Positions 47,640 to 60,365 of a DNA stretch of 64,000 bases are shown piece after piece. The stretch is from the NCBI RefSeq assembly GCF_008728515.1, contig NC_044985.1:82002155-82066154 (forward strand), in the 5' to 3' direction. The DNA is from Papio anubis (Eukaryota > Chordata > Mammalia > Primates > Cercopithecidae). The notes beneath the pieces are model-generated. The model was not told the DNA's origin, did not search any database, and worked only from the letters and a program-made list of their open reading frames with translations. Position 1 is the first letter of the stretch. The number at the start of each line of letters is the position of its first letter. A program made the translations under genes and the position numbers.

Positions 47640-49323
47640 CAAATTTCATTTGTTTTAACTTGTATTTTAGGTTCAGGGGTACATGTGCAGCTTTGTTTTA
47701 TAGGTAAATTCATGTTACAGGAGTTTGCTGTATAGATTATTTTGTCACACAGGTACTAAGCCTGATCCCAACCTTTTATTTTCTGCTTCTCTCCCTCCTC
47801 CTATCTTCCACTCTCAAGTAGGCTCCAATGTCTGTTGTTCCCTTCTTTGTGCTCATGAGTTCTCATCATTTAGCTCCCATTTATAAGTGAGAGCATGTAG
47901 TATTTGGTTTTCTGTTTCTGAATTAGTTTACTAAGAATAATGGGCTCCAACTCCACCCATTTTCCCTCAAAAGACATGATCTCATTCTTTTTAATAGCTG
48001 CATAGTATTCCATTGTGTATATGTACCACATTTTCTTTATCCAGTCTGTCATTGATGGGCATTTAGGTTGATATCATGTCTTTGCTATTGTGAATAGTGC
48101 TGCAGTGAACATTTTCATGCATATCTTTATGGTAAATTGATTTTTGTTTATCTGGATACATATCCAGTAATGGGATTGCTGGGTCAGATGGTAGTTCTCT
48201 TTTTAGCTCTTTGAGGAATTGCCATACTGCTTTCCACAATAGTTGAACTAATTTACATTCCCACCAACAGTATTTAAGTGTTCCCCTTTCTCCTCAACCT
48301 CACTAGCATCTGTTATTTATTTATTTATTTATTTTTTACTTTTTAAGAGTAGTCATTCTGACTGGTGTGAGATGGTATCTCATTGTGGTTTTGATTTACA
48401 TTTTTCTAGTGATCAGTGATATTGAGCTTTTTTTCATATGCTTGTTGGCTTCATGTATGTGTTTTTGGAAAAGTGTCTGTTCATGTTCTTTGCTCACTTT
48501 TTAATGGAATTGTTTGTTGTTTTCTTGTACATTCATTTAAGTTCCTTATAGACGCTGGATATTAAACCTCTGTAAGATGCATAGTTTGCAGAATTTTTCT
48601 GCCATTCTGTATGTTGTCAGTTTACTTTTTTGACAGTTTCTTTTGCTGTGCAGAAGCTCTTTAGTTTAATTAGATCAAATTTATCAATTTTTGCTTTTGT
48701 TATAATTGCTTGTTGCATCTTTGCCATGAAATCTTTGCTTGTTCTTATGTCCAGGATGGTATTGCCTAGGTTGTCTTCCAGAGTTTTCATAGTTTTGGGT
48801 TTCACATTTAAGACACAAACAAATGGAAAACATCCCATGCTTATGGATAGAAAGAATCAATATCATTAAAATTGCCATGCTGCCCAAAGAAATGTATAGA
48901 TTCAATGCTATTCCTATCAAATTACCAATAACATTCTTTACAGAGCTAGAAAAAACTATTTTATAATTTATATGGAACTAAAAAAAGAGCCCAAATAGCC
49001 AAGGCAATCCTAAACAAAAAGAACAGAGCTGGAGGCTTTACATTACTCAACTTCAAACTATACTACGGGGCTACACTAACCAAAACAGCCTAGCATTGGT
49101 ACAGAAACAGATACATAGATCAATGGAACAGAATAGAGAGCCCAGAAATAAGGCCACACATCTATGACCATCTGATTTCCGACAAAGCTGACGAAAACAA
49201 GCAATGAGAAAGAACTCCCTATTCAAAAATGGTGCTGGGATAACTGGTTAGCCATATGGAGTATATTGAAACTGGACATCTGCCTTATATCATATATAAA
49301 AATAAACTCAAGGTGGATTAAAG
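47640..49323. mobile_element. L1PB/L1MA-like LINE-1 with 5' inversion
   Basis: 47640-48812 is L1 3' end and ORF2 C-terminus in reverse (gaggttcaggggtacatg-type 3' UTR to gttttgggtttcacatttaa). 48813-49323 is the adjoining upstream ORF2 segment on the plus strand (gacacaaacaaatggaaaac to aaggtggattaaag). The two pieces are consecutive in L1, so this is one insertion with an inverted 5' part. An internal (TTTA)n expansion is at 48314-48335. Confidence 0.92.
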
Positions 49324-49397
49324 GCTTTGATCTAAAGCAACAACTTTTAGTAGGTGGTAGATGGACAAGTATTTGTGGTATTAAAAAGGTATATTCT

Positions 49398-49679
49398 GGC
49401 TAGGCATGGTGCCTCATGCTTGTAATCCTAGCACTTTTAATGGCTGAGGTGGGCAGATCAGTTGAGGGCAGGAGTTTGAGACCACTCTGGCCAATATGGT
49501 GAAACCCCATCTCTACTAAAAATACAAAACTTAGCCAGGCATGATGGTGGGTGCCCGTAATCCCAGGGAGGTTGAGGCAGGAGAATTGCTCGAACCCGGG
49601 AGGCAGAGGTTGTAGTGAGTTGAGATTGTGCCACTGCACTCCAGCCTGAGCAACAGAATGAGACTCTGTCAAAAAAATA
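49398..49679 (+). repeat. Alu SINE, right arm shortened
   Basis: Starts ggctaggcatggtgcctcat and ends gagactctgtcaaaaaaat. About 13 nt are missing in the right monomer (cgtaatcccagggaggttga lacks the agctacttg part). The tail is only seven A. Confidence 0.93.
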
Positions 49680-49848
49680 GGGGGCGTATTTTGTGTTGTA
49701 ACATAATTTTATATTTAGAAAGTGAAGAAGATGAAAATTATAGAAGGTGAAGTTTGACAAATTATCTTGGGTGGTGGTAGTGGCCTGATGTGTCTTCAGT
49801 AGGGTAGGCCACACTGGACAGGTTACAGAACAGGAGATTGAGTACAGG

Positions 49849-49857
49849 CAGTGTGTA

Positions 49858-49892
<35 letters not shown>
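49849..49892. repeat. (TG)n microsatellite
   Basis: tgtgtatgtatg followed by 14-15 uninterrupted tg units. Confidence 0.95.
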
Positions 49893-49893
<1 letters not shown>

Positions 49894-52290
49894 CATATAG
49901 TATTTACATTTATGAAAAGGAGGCCTAGCTGTGGAAATGCTGCTCCCAGATTTGCCTTAGAGGGAGAAATTCTAGTTGAAATAAACATAATTCTGAGCCT
50001 CCTGAGTTCTTGGGCTCCTTGCAGCATCGACTCCATGCTGGTTTTAAGGGGTGTGGTATGTTTCTTCTATGTAGATTATGATCTAACTGGGGTTAAAATT
50101 CTTTCCTTGTAGCTGAGGTACCTCATACATCAGATGGCTTTACTAAATACTTAAGAGGATTGAAAAAGCACATATAAGAGTCTGGAAAGTTGTCTTTCTT
50201 ATTCTTCCACAGCTAACTGGCTCCTATCCAACCACATGAAATTTTAGAATTGAAAAAAAAGCCCTCCAGGGACCCCCATTCATTCAGCATCCAACTCCAA
50301 CACCTACTTCTACCTCATTCTGCCTTTGGGGTTCAAGCTCTTTCTCCCAGGCTTGGCCTCTGGTCCAAGATATAGTGTCCTTTCCACCCCCTGACACCAG
50401 AAGGGATGTTACTCCTGATAACATTTAGGTGATATCCTGCTGCTCAACTGTAGGGATGTGGACTTATTTTTGGTACAAGTTCAAAATCAAAGTCAGAAAT
50501 ACCAACGATGTTGAATGCAGTGTTCTGAAGCAAGGACTGAGTAAATATTAATAGAGTGACTCTCCTCACAGCATGCATTGTGATTATGTAAAGGAGAGCA
50601 ACCATATTATTTTATTCATGATTCCACAAACGTAGTTTTGATGCACTCATGTGTTTTTTCCTGGTGTTTGTTTCCACTCTCTAACACACCTCTATCTTGG
50701 CAAGACTTTTATTTCCATTGTCTCAAAAATGCAGAGAAAGAAGCCTAAGCATTACTGAGCCAGGGTAAAAACAGAATATGATGTCAGATGGAATCAGCTT
50801 CTGCTTGCCCAGGTGAGGTCTGTGGAACGAAAAGGACACCGGTTTTACTGCACCGTAATGACGATGAGGCAGGAGTGTGCATATGTGGTACAGCTCTGCT
50901 TCTCAGAGTTCCCTGTAACATACCATGGTGCAGGAAGTACAGAAAACTTTGGGGGTTGGGAGGGGTAAAGGTGTGACTTCCTGATGCCCAGAGTGGTTCC
51001 AGAATGGGAAGAACATTTCCCAAGGTTCAATGGTGGCATGATTGTGGGACATGAACAGGCCTTGCAGCTGAGAATGAAAATCTCCAAATATTTGGAAACT
51101 CTCTGCCTTTTAATTATTTAAATCCAATGCTTGTTATTTGTGATCATATCTGATTATGGTTATAAAATGAAGCTATAGCTCAATGTAGAACAAATTTATT
51201 TTTCTGATTTGAAGGGGGCATTTGAAACACAGTGCAACATGCAAAACAAAGAAAGTAAATGGGAAGTGGATATATATTGAAAATAGCTTTCGTGGTTTAT
51301 AAATAGTAGTCATGTAATTAGCCCAACACACAAATGCAACATAATTAATGCTATTAACTAAAATGTATGTTTCAAAATATCTAGGACAATTGTATAATTA
51401 TAATGTAATTGAAGCCACTTAAACAGAAACTTTGCCCTTTCCTTTTGGTCTCAGGTATTCTTTTAGTTGTTGCACCCATATTTTCTGATTTTAAAGAGTA
51501 AAATATATTAAGGTGTTTTAAATCACTAGACTTCTTTTGCTCTGATAAACTGACTTACATTTAGCTTGTTATTACATAATTGTTACTGTGATTCATATTC
51601 ACATAAAATTCACATTAACCAAATACATATGTATTACTCTGATGAAATGTATCAACATTATATGAAAATTCCAAATGCATGTATAAAATAGATAATAGTA
51701 TAGGTACTATAAAAGTCAAGATTTTTACGGTTAAAACTATGTCAGCATTTTCATAATGTGTTCCTATTTCAAAAATGTAACTTGATCAAAAAAGATTTTT
51801 ATTAAGATTTCATGTGGTTTTTGAGCTTTCAACCAGAGCAATTTTTAAAAAGTGATTTTTCTTAGTCAGATTTGACATTTCTCAATAGTAGACAGGCACA
51901 AAAGGAGAGCCAATTTCCTTACTGTGAGGGTCACTTCAAATGCCTATTGTTACTGAAACACACTTGCAGACAAAAATAAATAAGTAACAAAGAGTTACTT
52001 GTGTCCTTGGATCCATGTCATGGGTGTCTTATGGGGGAAACAACTTATCCAATTACGAGACTCTTGACTGTGCTCCAAAAGAGAATCAGCACATTTCCTT
52101 TGTTGCTACATTCTTCTCTTTACCTAGACTTTCTCCAGACTATCCTCCTATTTTCCTGTTTCAAAAACCATCATTCTATGAAGTTTCCCCCCGTTTAATC
52201 CTCTCAATTGAAAGAGCCACCTCCCTAAAACCATAAAGCCCTTTCTATTATTGAGATTTGTTTGTTTTTAACACACATTTTCCTACTTTT
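49893..52290. other. Repeat-free stretch of 2.4 kb
   Basis: No interspersed repeat recognised. Contains a possible exon-like segment (50735-50812) and a TAAT/ATTA-rich patch (51290-51420). Open frames are short (up to 85 codons). Confidence 0.5.
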
Positions 52291-52619
52291 CTTATTCCTG
52301 CCTTTTTTTTTTTTTTTTTTTCTGAGATGGAGTCTCACTCTGTCACCCAGGCTGGAGTGCATTGGCGCGATCTCGGCTCATTGTAACCTCCACCTCCGGG
52401 TTCAAGCAATTCTCCTGTGTCAGCTTCCCGATAGCTGGGATTACAGGCAAGCACCACCAGGCCCAGCTAATTTTTGTATTTTTAATAGAGATGGGGCTTC
52501 AACATGTTGGCCAGGCTAGTCTTGAACTCTTGACTTCAAGTGATCCGCCTGCCTAGTCCTCCCAAAGTGCTGGGATTACAGGCGTAAGCCACCACATCCA
52601 GCCTCTTATTCTTGCTTTT
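52291..52619 (-). repeat. AluS-like SINE with clear target duplication
   Basis: Reverse Alu from a T20 tail to aagccaccacatccagcc (52303-52604). The flanks cttattcctgcctttt (52291) and cttattcttgctttt (52605) are a target duplication of about 15 bp. Confidence 0.96.
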
Positions 52620-53805
52620 GAAGACAGGGGCTTAAATGAGTTTCCCCAGCTTTAAAATCCTAGTGACATAACTCATTGCCTTATGTATATGCAGACTTAA
52701 TAACTCTTAGGCTCCCAGGTCTTGTTAGTTGGAATTGAACTTTTAATTATTATTTTTTGTCTTTTCTTTTTGCTTCTATTTCTTCAGCGTTCTCATAGAG
52801 TGTTGTTCAGATCACTGTTAGAGCACCTGGCCATTTACAGGACTCTGCACTAGAAGTTTTGGAAGAGTAGGTCTGTTTGACCTAATTTGGCTTTGTCATT
52901 GGTCTACTTCACCAATGAATCAGAGGCTAATACAAAACAAAACTTCTCAACCTAGACCTCATCCTGGCAACTGTTTGGACTCTTCTCAATTAGCTCTGCC
53001 CAAGTTGTTGCTACAGGAGACCACCTTGAGGTCACTGGTCTAACTTCTCACACCCGACCACAGAAGGCATCTGCAGAACTCACCATGCACCACCTTCTCT
53101 CCTTCAAGGGAGAAACAGGTAGAGACCAAGCCTGAAGCCTCTTTGTATTCCCAGAACTAAGGACGTGGCAAAAACTTGTTAAATATTTCCTGCATAAGTG
53201 GAATAATCCACCAATCAGTTAATTGAGACTTGTTTGTCTGTTCTTTCTATTAATTAATATAATGAATATTTAGAATGACGAACTGTTTCTCTGGCCATGA
53301 GGCAAAATAAATAAGAATTAAATGCATAATTCTATCTGTATTAGCTCCATTCACCAACCAAATGAACTTACCATGTACAGACTGTTCTGCAGAAGGTGTT
53401 AATTCACAATGATTCAAATTAACATTAATATTTGCAGACATTGCCTTTCATTTATCTTAGCTCATTTACTTTATCACAAAATAAAGCCAAGTTAAATATT
53501 ACTATATGTGGAAAAAATTTAAAGTGGTTATGTATTACAGAAAGCCTTATAAAGCATTAATCTTCATTACTGAGGAGACATTTGCTAATTCCCTTAAGGA
53601 TACACCACTTGAGTTCCAAGATTCCTCAAGGGAAAGGTGTAAGCTTTGAGATGTAAGCATCTTACACGTTATTCAAATAAAGGATTTCTTCTAATAGGTT
53701 TGAAGATAGAGTCCAGAGAAAATGGGAAATGTATATGCAGTTGATCAATGGAATTGATGACCCTAATTTTCCACATCTTTCTATAGCCATACCCATTGTC
53801 ATCAC
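52620..53805. other. Unassigned sequence
   Basis: About 1.2 kb with nothing I can name. ggcaaaaacttgttaaatat near 53170 is faintly L2-end-like. Confidence 0.5.
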
Positions 53806-54228
53806 TGTTAGTCCATTTTACATCCCTATAAGGGAATATCTGAGGCTGGGCAATTTATAAAGAAAAAGGGTTTAATTAGCTCACAGTTCTGCAGGCTGTA
53901 CAGGAAGCCTGGTGCTGTTACTTGCTTAGCTTCTAGTGAGGCCTCAGGGAACTTTTACTCATGATGAAAGGAGGCAAAGTGGGAGCAGCCACATCACATG
54001 GTGGGAGAGAGAGCAACAGAAAGAAGAGGGAAGTTCCAGACTCTTTTAAGCAACCAGTTCTCATGTGAACTAACTGAGCAAGAACTCACTTATCTCTGAG
54101 GGACTGATGTTAAACCATTCATGAGGGATCTGCCCCATGATCCAATCACCTCCAACAGGTCCCACTTTCAACATTGGGAATCACATATCAGCATAAGATT
54201 TGGAGGGGACAAATATCCGATCCACAAA
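53806..54228 (-). repeat. MaLR LTR (MST/MLT1A/THE1-like)
   Basis: Reverse orientation: tgttagtccattttacatcc, ggctgggcaatttataaaga, aaagggtttaattagctcac, ccatgatccaatcacctcc, ending in agatttggaggggacaaata. Length and order fit a full MaLR LTR. Confidence 0.85.
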
Positions 54229-54234
54229 ACCACT

Positions 54235-54627
54235 CTCCCACACTTATCTAGAACTTGGCCACAGAATTTTCTTTGGCCAATGAGACAATTTGACATAAGT
54301 GGCTTGAAAAGTGTTTGTGGATTTCCATGTATTCACTTGGACATTTGTCATTACCAAGAGAACACACTTAGACTAGCCTGCTGGAGGATGTTAGAGGGTA
54401 GAGGAGGTCAAGGTTGTCCTAGCTGAGGCTGTACCAGACCAGCCACTGCCAGTCCACCCTCAGCTGACTAGACACAAGAGTGAGCACAGCCAATATTTAT
54501 TAAACTAAGCCTTGATCAGCAGAACTTCTGAGCAGCGCCATAGCTTTGTGAAAAATAATGAATGATTGTTGTTTTAAGCCATAATACTTAGGACACAGTA
54601 TTATTGTAGCAATAGGTGACTGATACA
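54235..54627 (+). repeat. MaLR/MLT1-like LTR, opposite strand to its neighbour
   Basis: ctttggccaatgagacaatt, gcctgctggaggatgttaga, tgttgttttaagccataata, gtagcaataggtgactgatacag: old MaLR layout on the plus strand, beginning within about 10 bp of the reversed LTR. Confidence 0.55.
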
Positions 54628-54834
54628 GTGGCTAATTTTTCTACAAGACTATGGTGAAGTCTCCAATTTATTGCAAGTACATAGTGAATTTACATTTTAT
54701 ATTTTTCAACAATTTTCAGTAGAGGGGAGGCATACATGTGAAAAGTTGAAATGGAAGTTAAGTTTATTTTCAAAAGGAATAAAATAATCTGAGAAAATGA
54801 GAGAATTTTCAGAGTCAGTGTATTATCTTGGTAA

Positions 54835-55075
54835 AACATAGGCTCTAGAGGAAAATCATATGGGCTAGAGTTCTGGTTACAAACCTTAAAAGCTGTGTGA
54901 TCTTGATCAATTTACTTAATCATCTGTCTATCATTCCTTTTTTCATCTGTAAAATTGGAATACCTATTGATGGTTGATGGCCATGAAAATTATGAGGAAA
55001 TTATATCTATATCTATATCCATCTATATGTACTTAGATGAGTTTTGACACTTAATAAGCAGTCAATAATGTTAGC
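54835..55075 (+). repeat. MIR SINE, near full length
   Basis: MIR order is clear: taggctctagaggaaaat, gctgtgtgatcttgatcaat, ttacttaatc, ttcatctgtaaaattgga, atgaggaaattata, cttaataagcagtcaataat. Confidence 0.8.
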
Positions 55076-55294
55076 TAGTATTGTGTAACAGATGAGGCAT
55101 AAAATAGAGTAACATCAAGTCATTACTATGTAGCAAGCTTCAGGACACAATGTAGAACTTCAAATAGGGGAGAGTTTTCTGACCACGATCAATTGCTTAT
55201 TTATTTTCTAGATATTTTTCAAAGGCTCGTATCAATTGCAAAATCATTAAATAATATAGGAATAGTGGGCTATAGGGAATGGTAAACCCAGATT

Positions 55295-55420
55295 CAGATT
55301 GTATGACGATGGGCCAACCATGCAGCCTTCCTGGAATTCAGTTTCTTCATCAGTAAGTGAGGTCTTGGTTGAACAAGATGATCTGTAGGAGCTGCATACT
55401 TTGAAAATTCATTATGTCTA
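55295..55420 (+). repeat. MIR/MIR3-like fragment
   Basis: attcagtttcttcatcagta followed by gaggtcttggttgaacaaga and tgatctgtaggag matches the MIR3-type 3' half. Confidence 0.55.
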
Positions 55421-55619
55421 AACCTATACCTTAGTATCAAAGTACTTTGAATAGGCAAACTGATCTCATGTCACAATTGTTAATGAATGACTTTTTAAAA
55501 TGCGTTAGTAGTTTAAATGGTGAGAAAGTTTAAATGCTGAGTAGTTTTGTGAGAAAGAATAGCAGTGATAATATTTTAAGTAAGAATACACTGTTTTATA
55601 CAAAGACAAGGAATATAAT

Positions 55620-55800
55620 ATGTATTGGGGATGTTTCTTGAGGATCTACATCATTCCTGATACTGTGGTAGATTCTGAGGACTAACAGATAAAAGCCCAT
55701 TCCCATAGGGTACCTACAGTGCAGTGGGAAGACAAAGAAGTAAAATCTGTGGTAACAAGGACACAGACCAACAAGGGGCAGCAGAGAAAGAGAAAATAAA
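55620..55800 (-). repeat. L2 3'-end fragment
   Basis: Reversed L2 terminus: cttgaggatctacatcattc, ctgatactgtggtagattct, gaggactaacagataaaa, then ctacagtgcagtgggaagac. Confidence 0.6.
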
Positions 55801-56539
55801 TCATATTTAAAACAAAAACATACTATTTTATTTTATTCTTCAGAAATGTTAGTCTTGTTGATTGATATGAGAGAAAATCCAGATTTGTTGTGTTTATGGC
55901 CACTAGAACATAGACCATCCCACAATTTTTACTTGCTTTTAAATTTTTCCGTAAAAGCATAAAAGTGGAAAATTTTACCCCTAAACGAAAAGTTGTATAT
56001 ATTTTAACAAAAACTAAAAATAAGGTGTGCTTATTACTGAAGTTCCTGTCTCTCAGCTTTATACCCAGTTTTGCCCTCTAAGACTCTGCCTGTAGAGGGT
56101 GCTATAGGAAGAATGGGAAGCTGGAGGGGAGGGAAGGAACTTTCTATTTCCCTGTGAGCTTCCTGCTCTACTAACATCCAAATCCAGTCTGCAACTTTTC
56201 CAACACATACAGAACCAGCTTTTGGATGTCCCAATGCAGAGATACCTCAGCTAAACAGCACTCCTCAACAGACGTCTGCATTTGAGCCCCACTGGGTCCT
56301 TCCTCTAAGATTTTAATAATCTCAACCTTTAAGTTTTTGTTCCCCAGTCCCTAGGCTGATAGCAGCTTTCTACAGTTGCTGTTTCTGAGATACCATACAG
56401 TTCTCTTTTTATTCTTTCAATTACATAGTTAACAACTTTGTACCTTTGTCAATTCTTTATATTAAATTTTATATGTACAAAAACTGGTGTGGTTTCTGTC
56501 TCTTGACTGAACCTGACTGAAACCAGGAACAAAATAAAA
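55801..56539. other. Unassigned sequence
   Basis: No repeat recognised. The 66-codon minus frame at 56034-56234 is not supported by any family. Confidence 0.5.
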
Positions 56540-57165
56540 ATCTTAACAATATGTTTAAAAACTGTTTGCAATTGAAATATAACTTGCATACATTAAGTAT
56601 GTGAATCTTACATGTTAGATAGATAAATATAGATATAGCTAGTGTAGCCATCATCTGGATTAAGATATAGAACATTTCTAGCACTAAGAAGCTTCTTTGT
56701 GTTTCTCCCAGTTAATACTCCTTGCAAAGGCAACCATTATTGAACTTTATATTAATGGAATCATGCAAAATGAAATTTTGTGTGTCTGGCTGAACATCTT
56801 TTGATATATATTGATTTTTCTGTGTGTTCTCTTTTACCAGTGTGATGTATTGCATTGTACATATATCAATTTATTTATCCATTTTCTTGTTAATGGACAA
56901 TTGAATTGTTCTTGCTTTTAAGTTATTTTGAATAAAGCTTTTATAATACATCTTGCAACAAGCTTTTGGTGAGCATAAGCACTCATTTTGGAGTATATAA
57001 CCAGGAATGGAATTGTTAGGCTATGGAATACATACTTGTTTAATTTTGGTAACTATTGCTACACAGTTTTTCCAAAGGGGTTGGGCTGATGTATAATCCT
57101 TCCTGCAATGCCTGAGAATTCCAGTTGATCCACATCTTTGCCATTATCTCTTTAAATATTGCTTG
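56540..57165 (-). mobile_element. Old L1M 3' end
   Basis: Reversed L1M 3' UTR and end of ORF2: attaatggaatcatgcaaaa, gtgtctggctgaacatcttt, taaccaggaatggaattgtt, gatccacatctttgccatta. Confidence 0.65.
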
Positions 57166-60100
57166 TATCTCAATCTTTCCTTCTCCAGGAAATGAATAAA
57201 TGAAGGTTAAAGTTTGTATTCTATGTGTTACCTAAGCTATGTTCTTCTTAAAAATAATATTTTATTTGCTTGTCTCTGAGCTTACTTCTTCAGTCTTCTG
57301 TTGTGTGCTGTTAAACTCATTCAGTGAGTTCCACATTTCAGATTTTTTGTTGTCCAGTTCTAGAATTTCCATTTAACTGAAATTTTCTGTTTGAATTCTC
57401 CATGTTTTCATCTATATTATACATATTTTAAATTTGTTTTAATATATTAATCATAGCTATTTAATTCCCCCCATCTGATGACTCCTTTTTCTGAACTATC
57501 TGTGAATCTATTTTTTCTGTTTTGATTGAGTTATGTGCATTGTTGAAACTACATATATTGAGTTTAGTCACCACTTAAAATATCTTCTAAAAGATTACTT
57601 TGTGATTTAGTGTTACAATGCAAAGTTATTGTGTATTTAGCAATGAATAGTGCAGTGGGAAGAATCAGTGTTTGGTTTCATTGATTTTTGTCTATTTTCA
57701 CTTTCATGAATTTTGATTTTTACTTTTATTATTTCCTCTCTTCTGTTGGATTTGAATTTAATTTGCTCCTCTTTTTCTATTTTCTTAGAACAGATGCTGA
57801 TTTGAAACCCCCATTTTCCTAAGGTGAGTACTTTATACTACAAGTTTCATTTTTGATCCACGGGTTATCTAGAAGTATGTAGTTTAATCATCAAATATTT
57901 GGAAAATTTTCACTTCCTTTTTCTTTTAATGATTTTTAGTTTAATTATATTGCAGTCCATTGAAATATTTTAGGTATTTTATTTTTGGCCCAGAATATGG
58001 GTTATCTTACTTATTGTTTAATGTTCACTTAAATAGATGTATATTTTGATGTTTTTAGGTGGAGTACTCTGTAATTATCAATCAGACAAACTGGTTGACT
58101 GTGTTGTCCAAATCATTTATAAACTGACTGATTCTCTTTTTATTTGTTCTGCCAATTGCTTAAAGAGAATTAAAGAGAATTATCGAAGTCTTAATTCGGA
58201 ATTTGTCTATTTCTCATTTAAGTTCCATAAGTCTTTTCTTCACATATTTTAGTGCTCTATCATTATGTGCATACTCATGTAGGATTCATATGACTTCTTG
58301 GATAATTGACCACTTTGTCATTATGTAATGTCCATTTTTGTCTCTCATAATATTTCTTATTCTGAAGTCATTTTATTTGATATTAATTACTCCAGCTTTC
58401 TTTTATTAGTATTTGTGCTCATTATATATATGTATATGTATATATTTCTATTCTTTTACTGTTAGCTTATCTTTATATTTAAAATAGGTTTCTTGTAGTC
58501 AACATTTAGTTGGATCTTACATTTTTATTTAATCTGACAGTAATCTCTATCTTTAAACTGGTAGTTTAACCCATTCACATATAATGTGATTATTGATATA
58601 ATTGAATTAAAGCAATTACCTTGCTAGCTATTTTCTATTTTCTGCCATCTATTCTTTGTTTCTTATTTCCTTTTTTTAAAAAAGAAAACGATTTAACTGA
58701 ACATCTTCATGATTTTTATCTTCTCTATTGACTTATAATATTTATATCTCTTTTAAAAATTAATAGTTGCCCTGAAGTTAATAATAAACATACTTAATGA
58801 ATCAGAGTCTATCTTTGAATATTATGCTGCTTTATGTATATTGTAAGGAACTTATAACAGTATACTTAATTTCTTTCTCCTATTCTTTTTGCTATTGTCA
58901 TACTATTGTCATATATTTTAGTTGTATATTTTCCATAAAAATACAATGAATTACAATGGTATATTTCTGTCTGAAAAACTACTTTTTATAATTGTTGTAA
59001 GGTTGGTCTTCTTGGCACTGAATTTTCTCAGTACTTATTTACCTGAAATAATTTTTACTCTTTTTTTGAAATATATTTTTGTTTGATATAGAATTCTGAT
59101 TGACATTTTTTGTTGTTGTTTAAAACTCTACATTTTAAAGATGTAGTTATTATTTACTAGTTTGCAAGATTTCTAAAGAGAAACCTGCTATAATTATTTA
59201 TTATTATTATTATCATTATTTTTGAGACAGGGTCTTACTTTGTCACCCAGGCTGGAGTGCAGTCATGCAATCATGGCTCACTGCAGCCTTGACCTCCCAG
59301 GCCCAAGTGATCCTCCAACCTCAGCCCCCAGATAGCTGGAACCACAGGTGTGCACTATCATGTTTGGCTAATTTTTAAATCTTTTTGTGGAAATGAGATC
59401 TTCCTACATTGCCCAGGTTACTTTTGAACTCCTGGGCTCAAGTGATCCAGCCTCAGCCTCCCAAAGTGTTGGGATTATAAGCACGAGCCACCACATCTGG
59501 TTATTGTAATTTTTATCTTTGTTCTGCTGTTGGTAATTTGTCTTTTTTGCTCTGGCTGCCTTCAAAATTTTCTCTTGAGCTTTTAATTTTGGTATTTTAA
59601 ATATAAAATTCTTACATAGTTTGTTGCTTTGTATTTATCTGATGGGTGGTCTTGAGCTTATTCAATCTGTGGTTTGGTATCTGTCATTAACATTGGAAAA
59701 TTCTTGGCCATTATTTCCTCAAATTTTTTAAAATTCTGTTTTCTCTTTCTTTCTTTTCCTTTTGGGATTAGACTTATGAATTCTAAGAATATGTATCTTA
59801 GATCAATTGATATGTTGATTTTTTACACTGCTTTTGTACGTTGTTGATTTATTTATTAACTTTTCCATTCTTTTTGTTTGTTTGTTCAGTTTAGGTAGTT
59901 TCTATTGACCTGTCATCAAAATATCAACAAGTTCACTGATTGCTTCTTTGCCTATGACAAGTCTAAGGATGAGCCTGTAATGGACATTAATCATATCTGT
60001 CCTATTTTAATTTCTAGCATTTGCAATTGATTCTTATAGTTTTCATCTCTTTCCTAACTGATCTTGCATATTGTCCGCCTGTCCCATTAGAGACTCTAAC

Positions 60101-60340
60101 ATATGAATCACAGTTATTTTAACTTTTTTGTTTTTTAATTTCACCACCTGTGTCATACCTAAGTCTGTTTTTTATGACTGTTTTGGCTCTTAGGAGTGTG
60201 TTGTTTTTACTTGCCTTTTTGTATGCTTTGTAATTTTTGTTGAAAGTCAGGCATCTTGGAAAAGAAAGTCAGCCATTTTATATAATTTTTATCCCTGGAA
60301 ATTAATGTCTCTCTTTCTATTAGAACTATTATGTAGGAGA
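57166..60340 (-). mobile_element. Old L1M fragment(s), endonuclease to 5' region
   Basis: From about 57660 the reverse L1 order is tttggtttcattgatttttg, gatccacgggttatctagaa, ggtggagtactctgtaatta (ORF2 endonuclease), tcacatataatgtgattatt (ORF2 start region), agaattctgattgacatttt (ORF1), and tgctttgtaatttttgttga (5' region). 57170-57620 looks like L1M ORF1/5' sequence and so is out of order, suggesting a second fragment or a rearrangement. Confidence 0.6.
59205..59506 (-). repeat. AluJ-like SINE, inserted in L1M
   Basis: Reverse Alu from ttattattatcattattttt to gccaccacatctggtt. High divergence and the gaccctgggctcaagtg-type wording (cctgggctcaagtgatcc) suggest AluJ. Confidence 0.92.
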
Positions 60341-60365
60341 TTTAAGTTTAAGTTAAGTTAATGTA

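Noticed and set aside
48684..48920. Frames spanning the L1 inversion junction as a fusion gene
   Set aside because: Chance reading through an inverted L1 junction in a non-functional copy.
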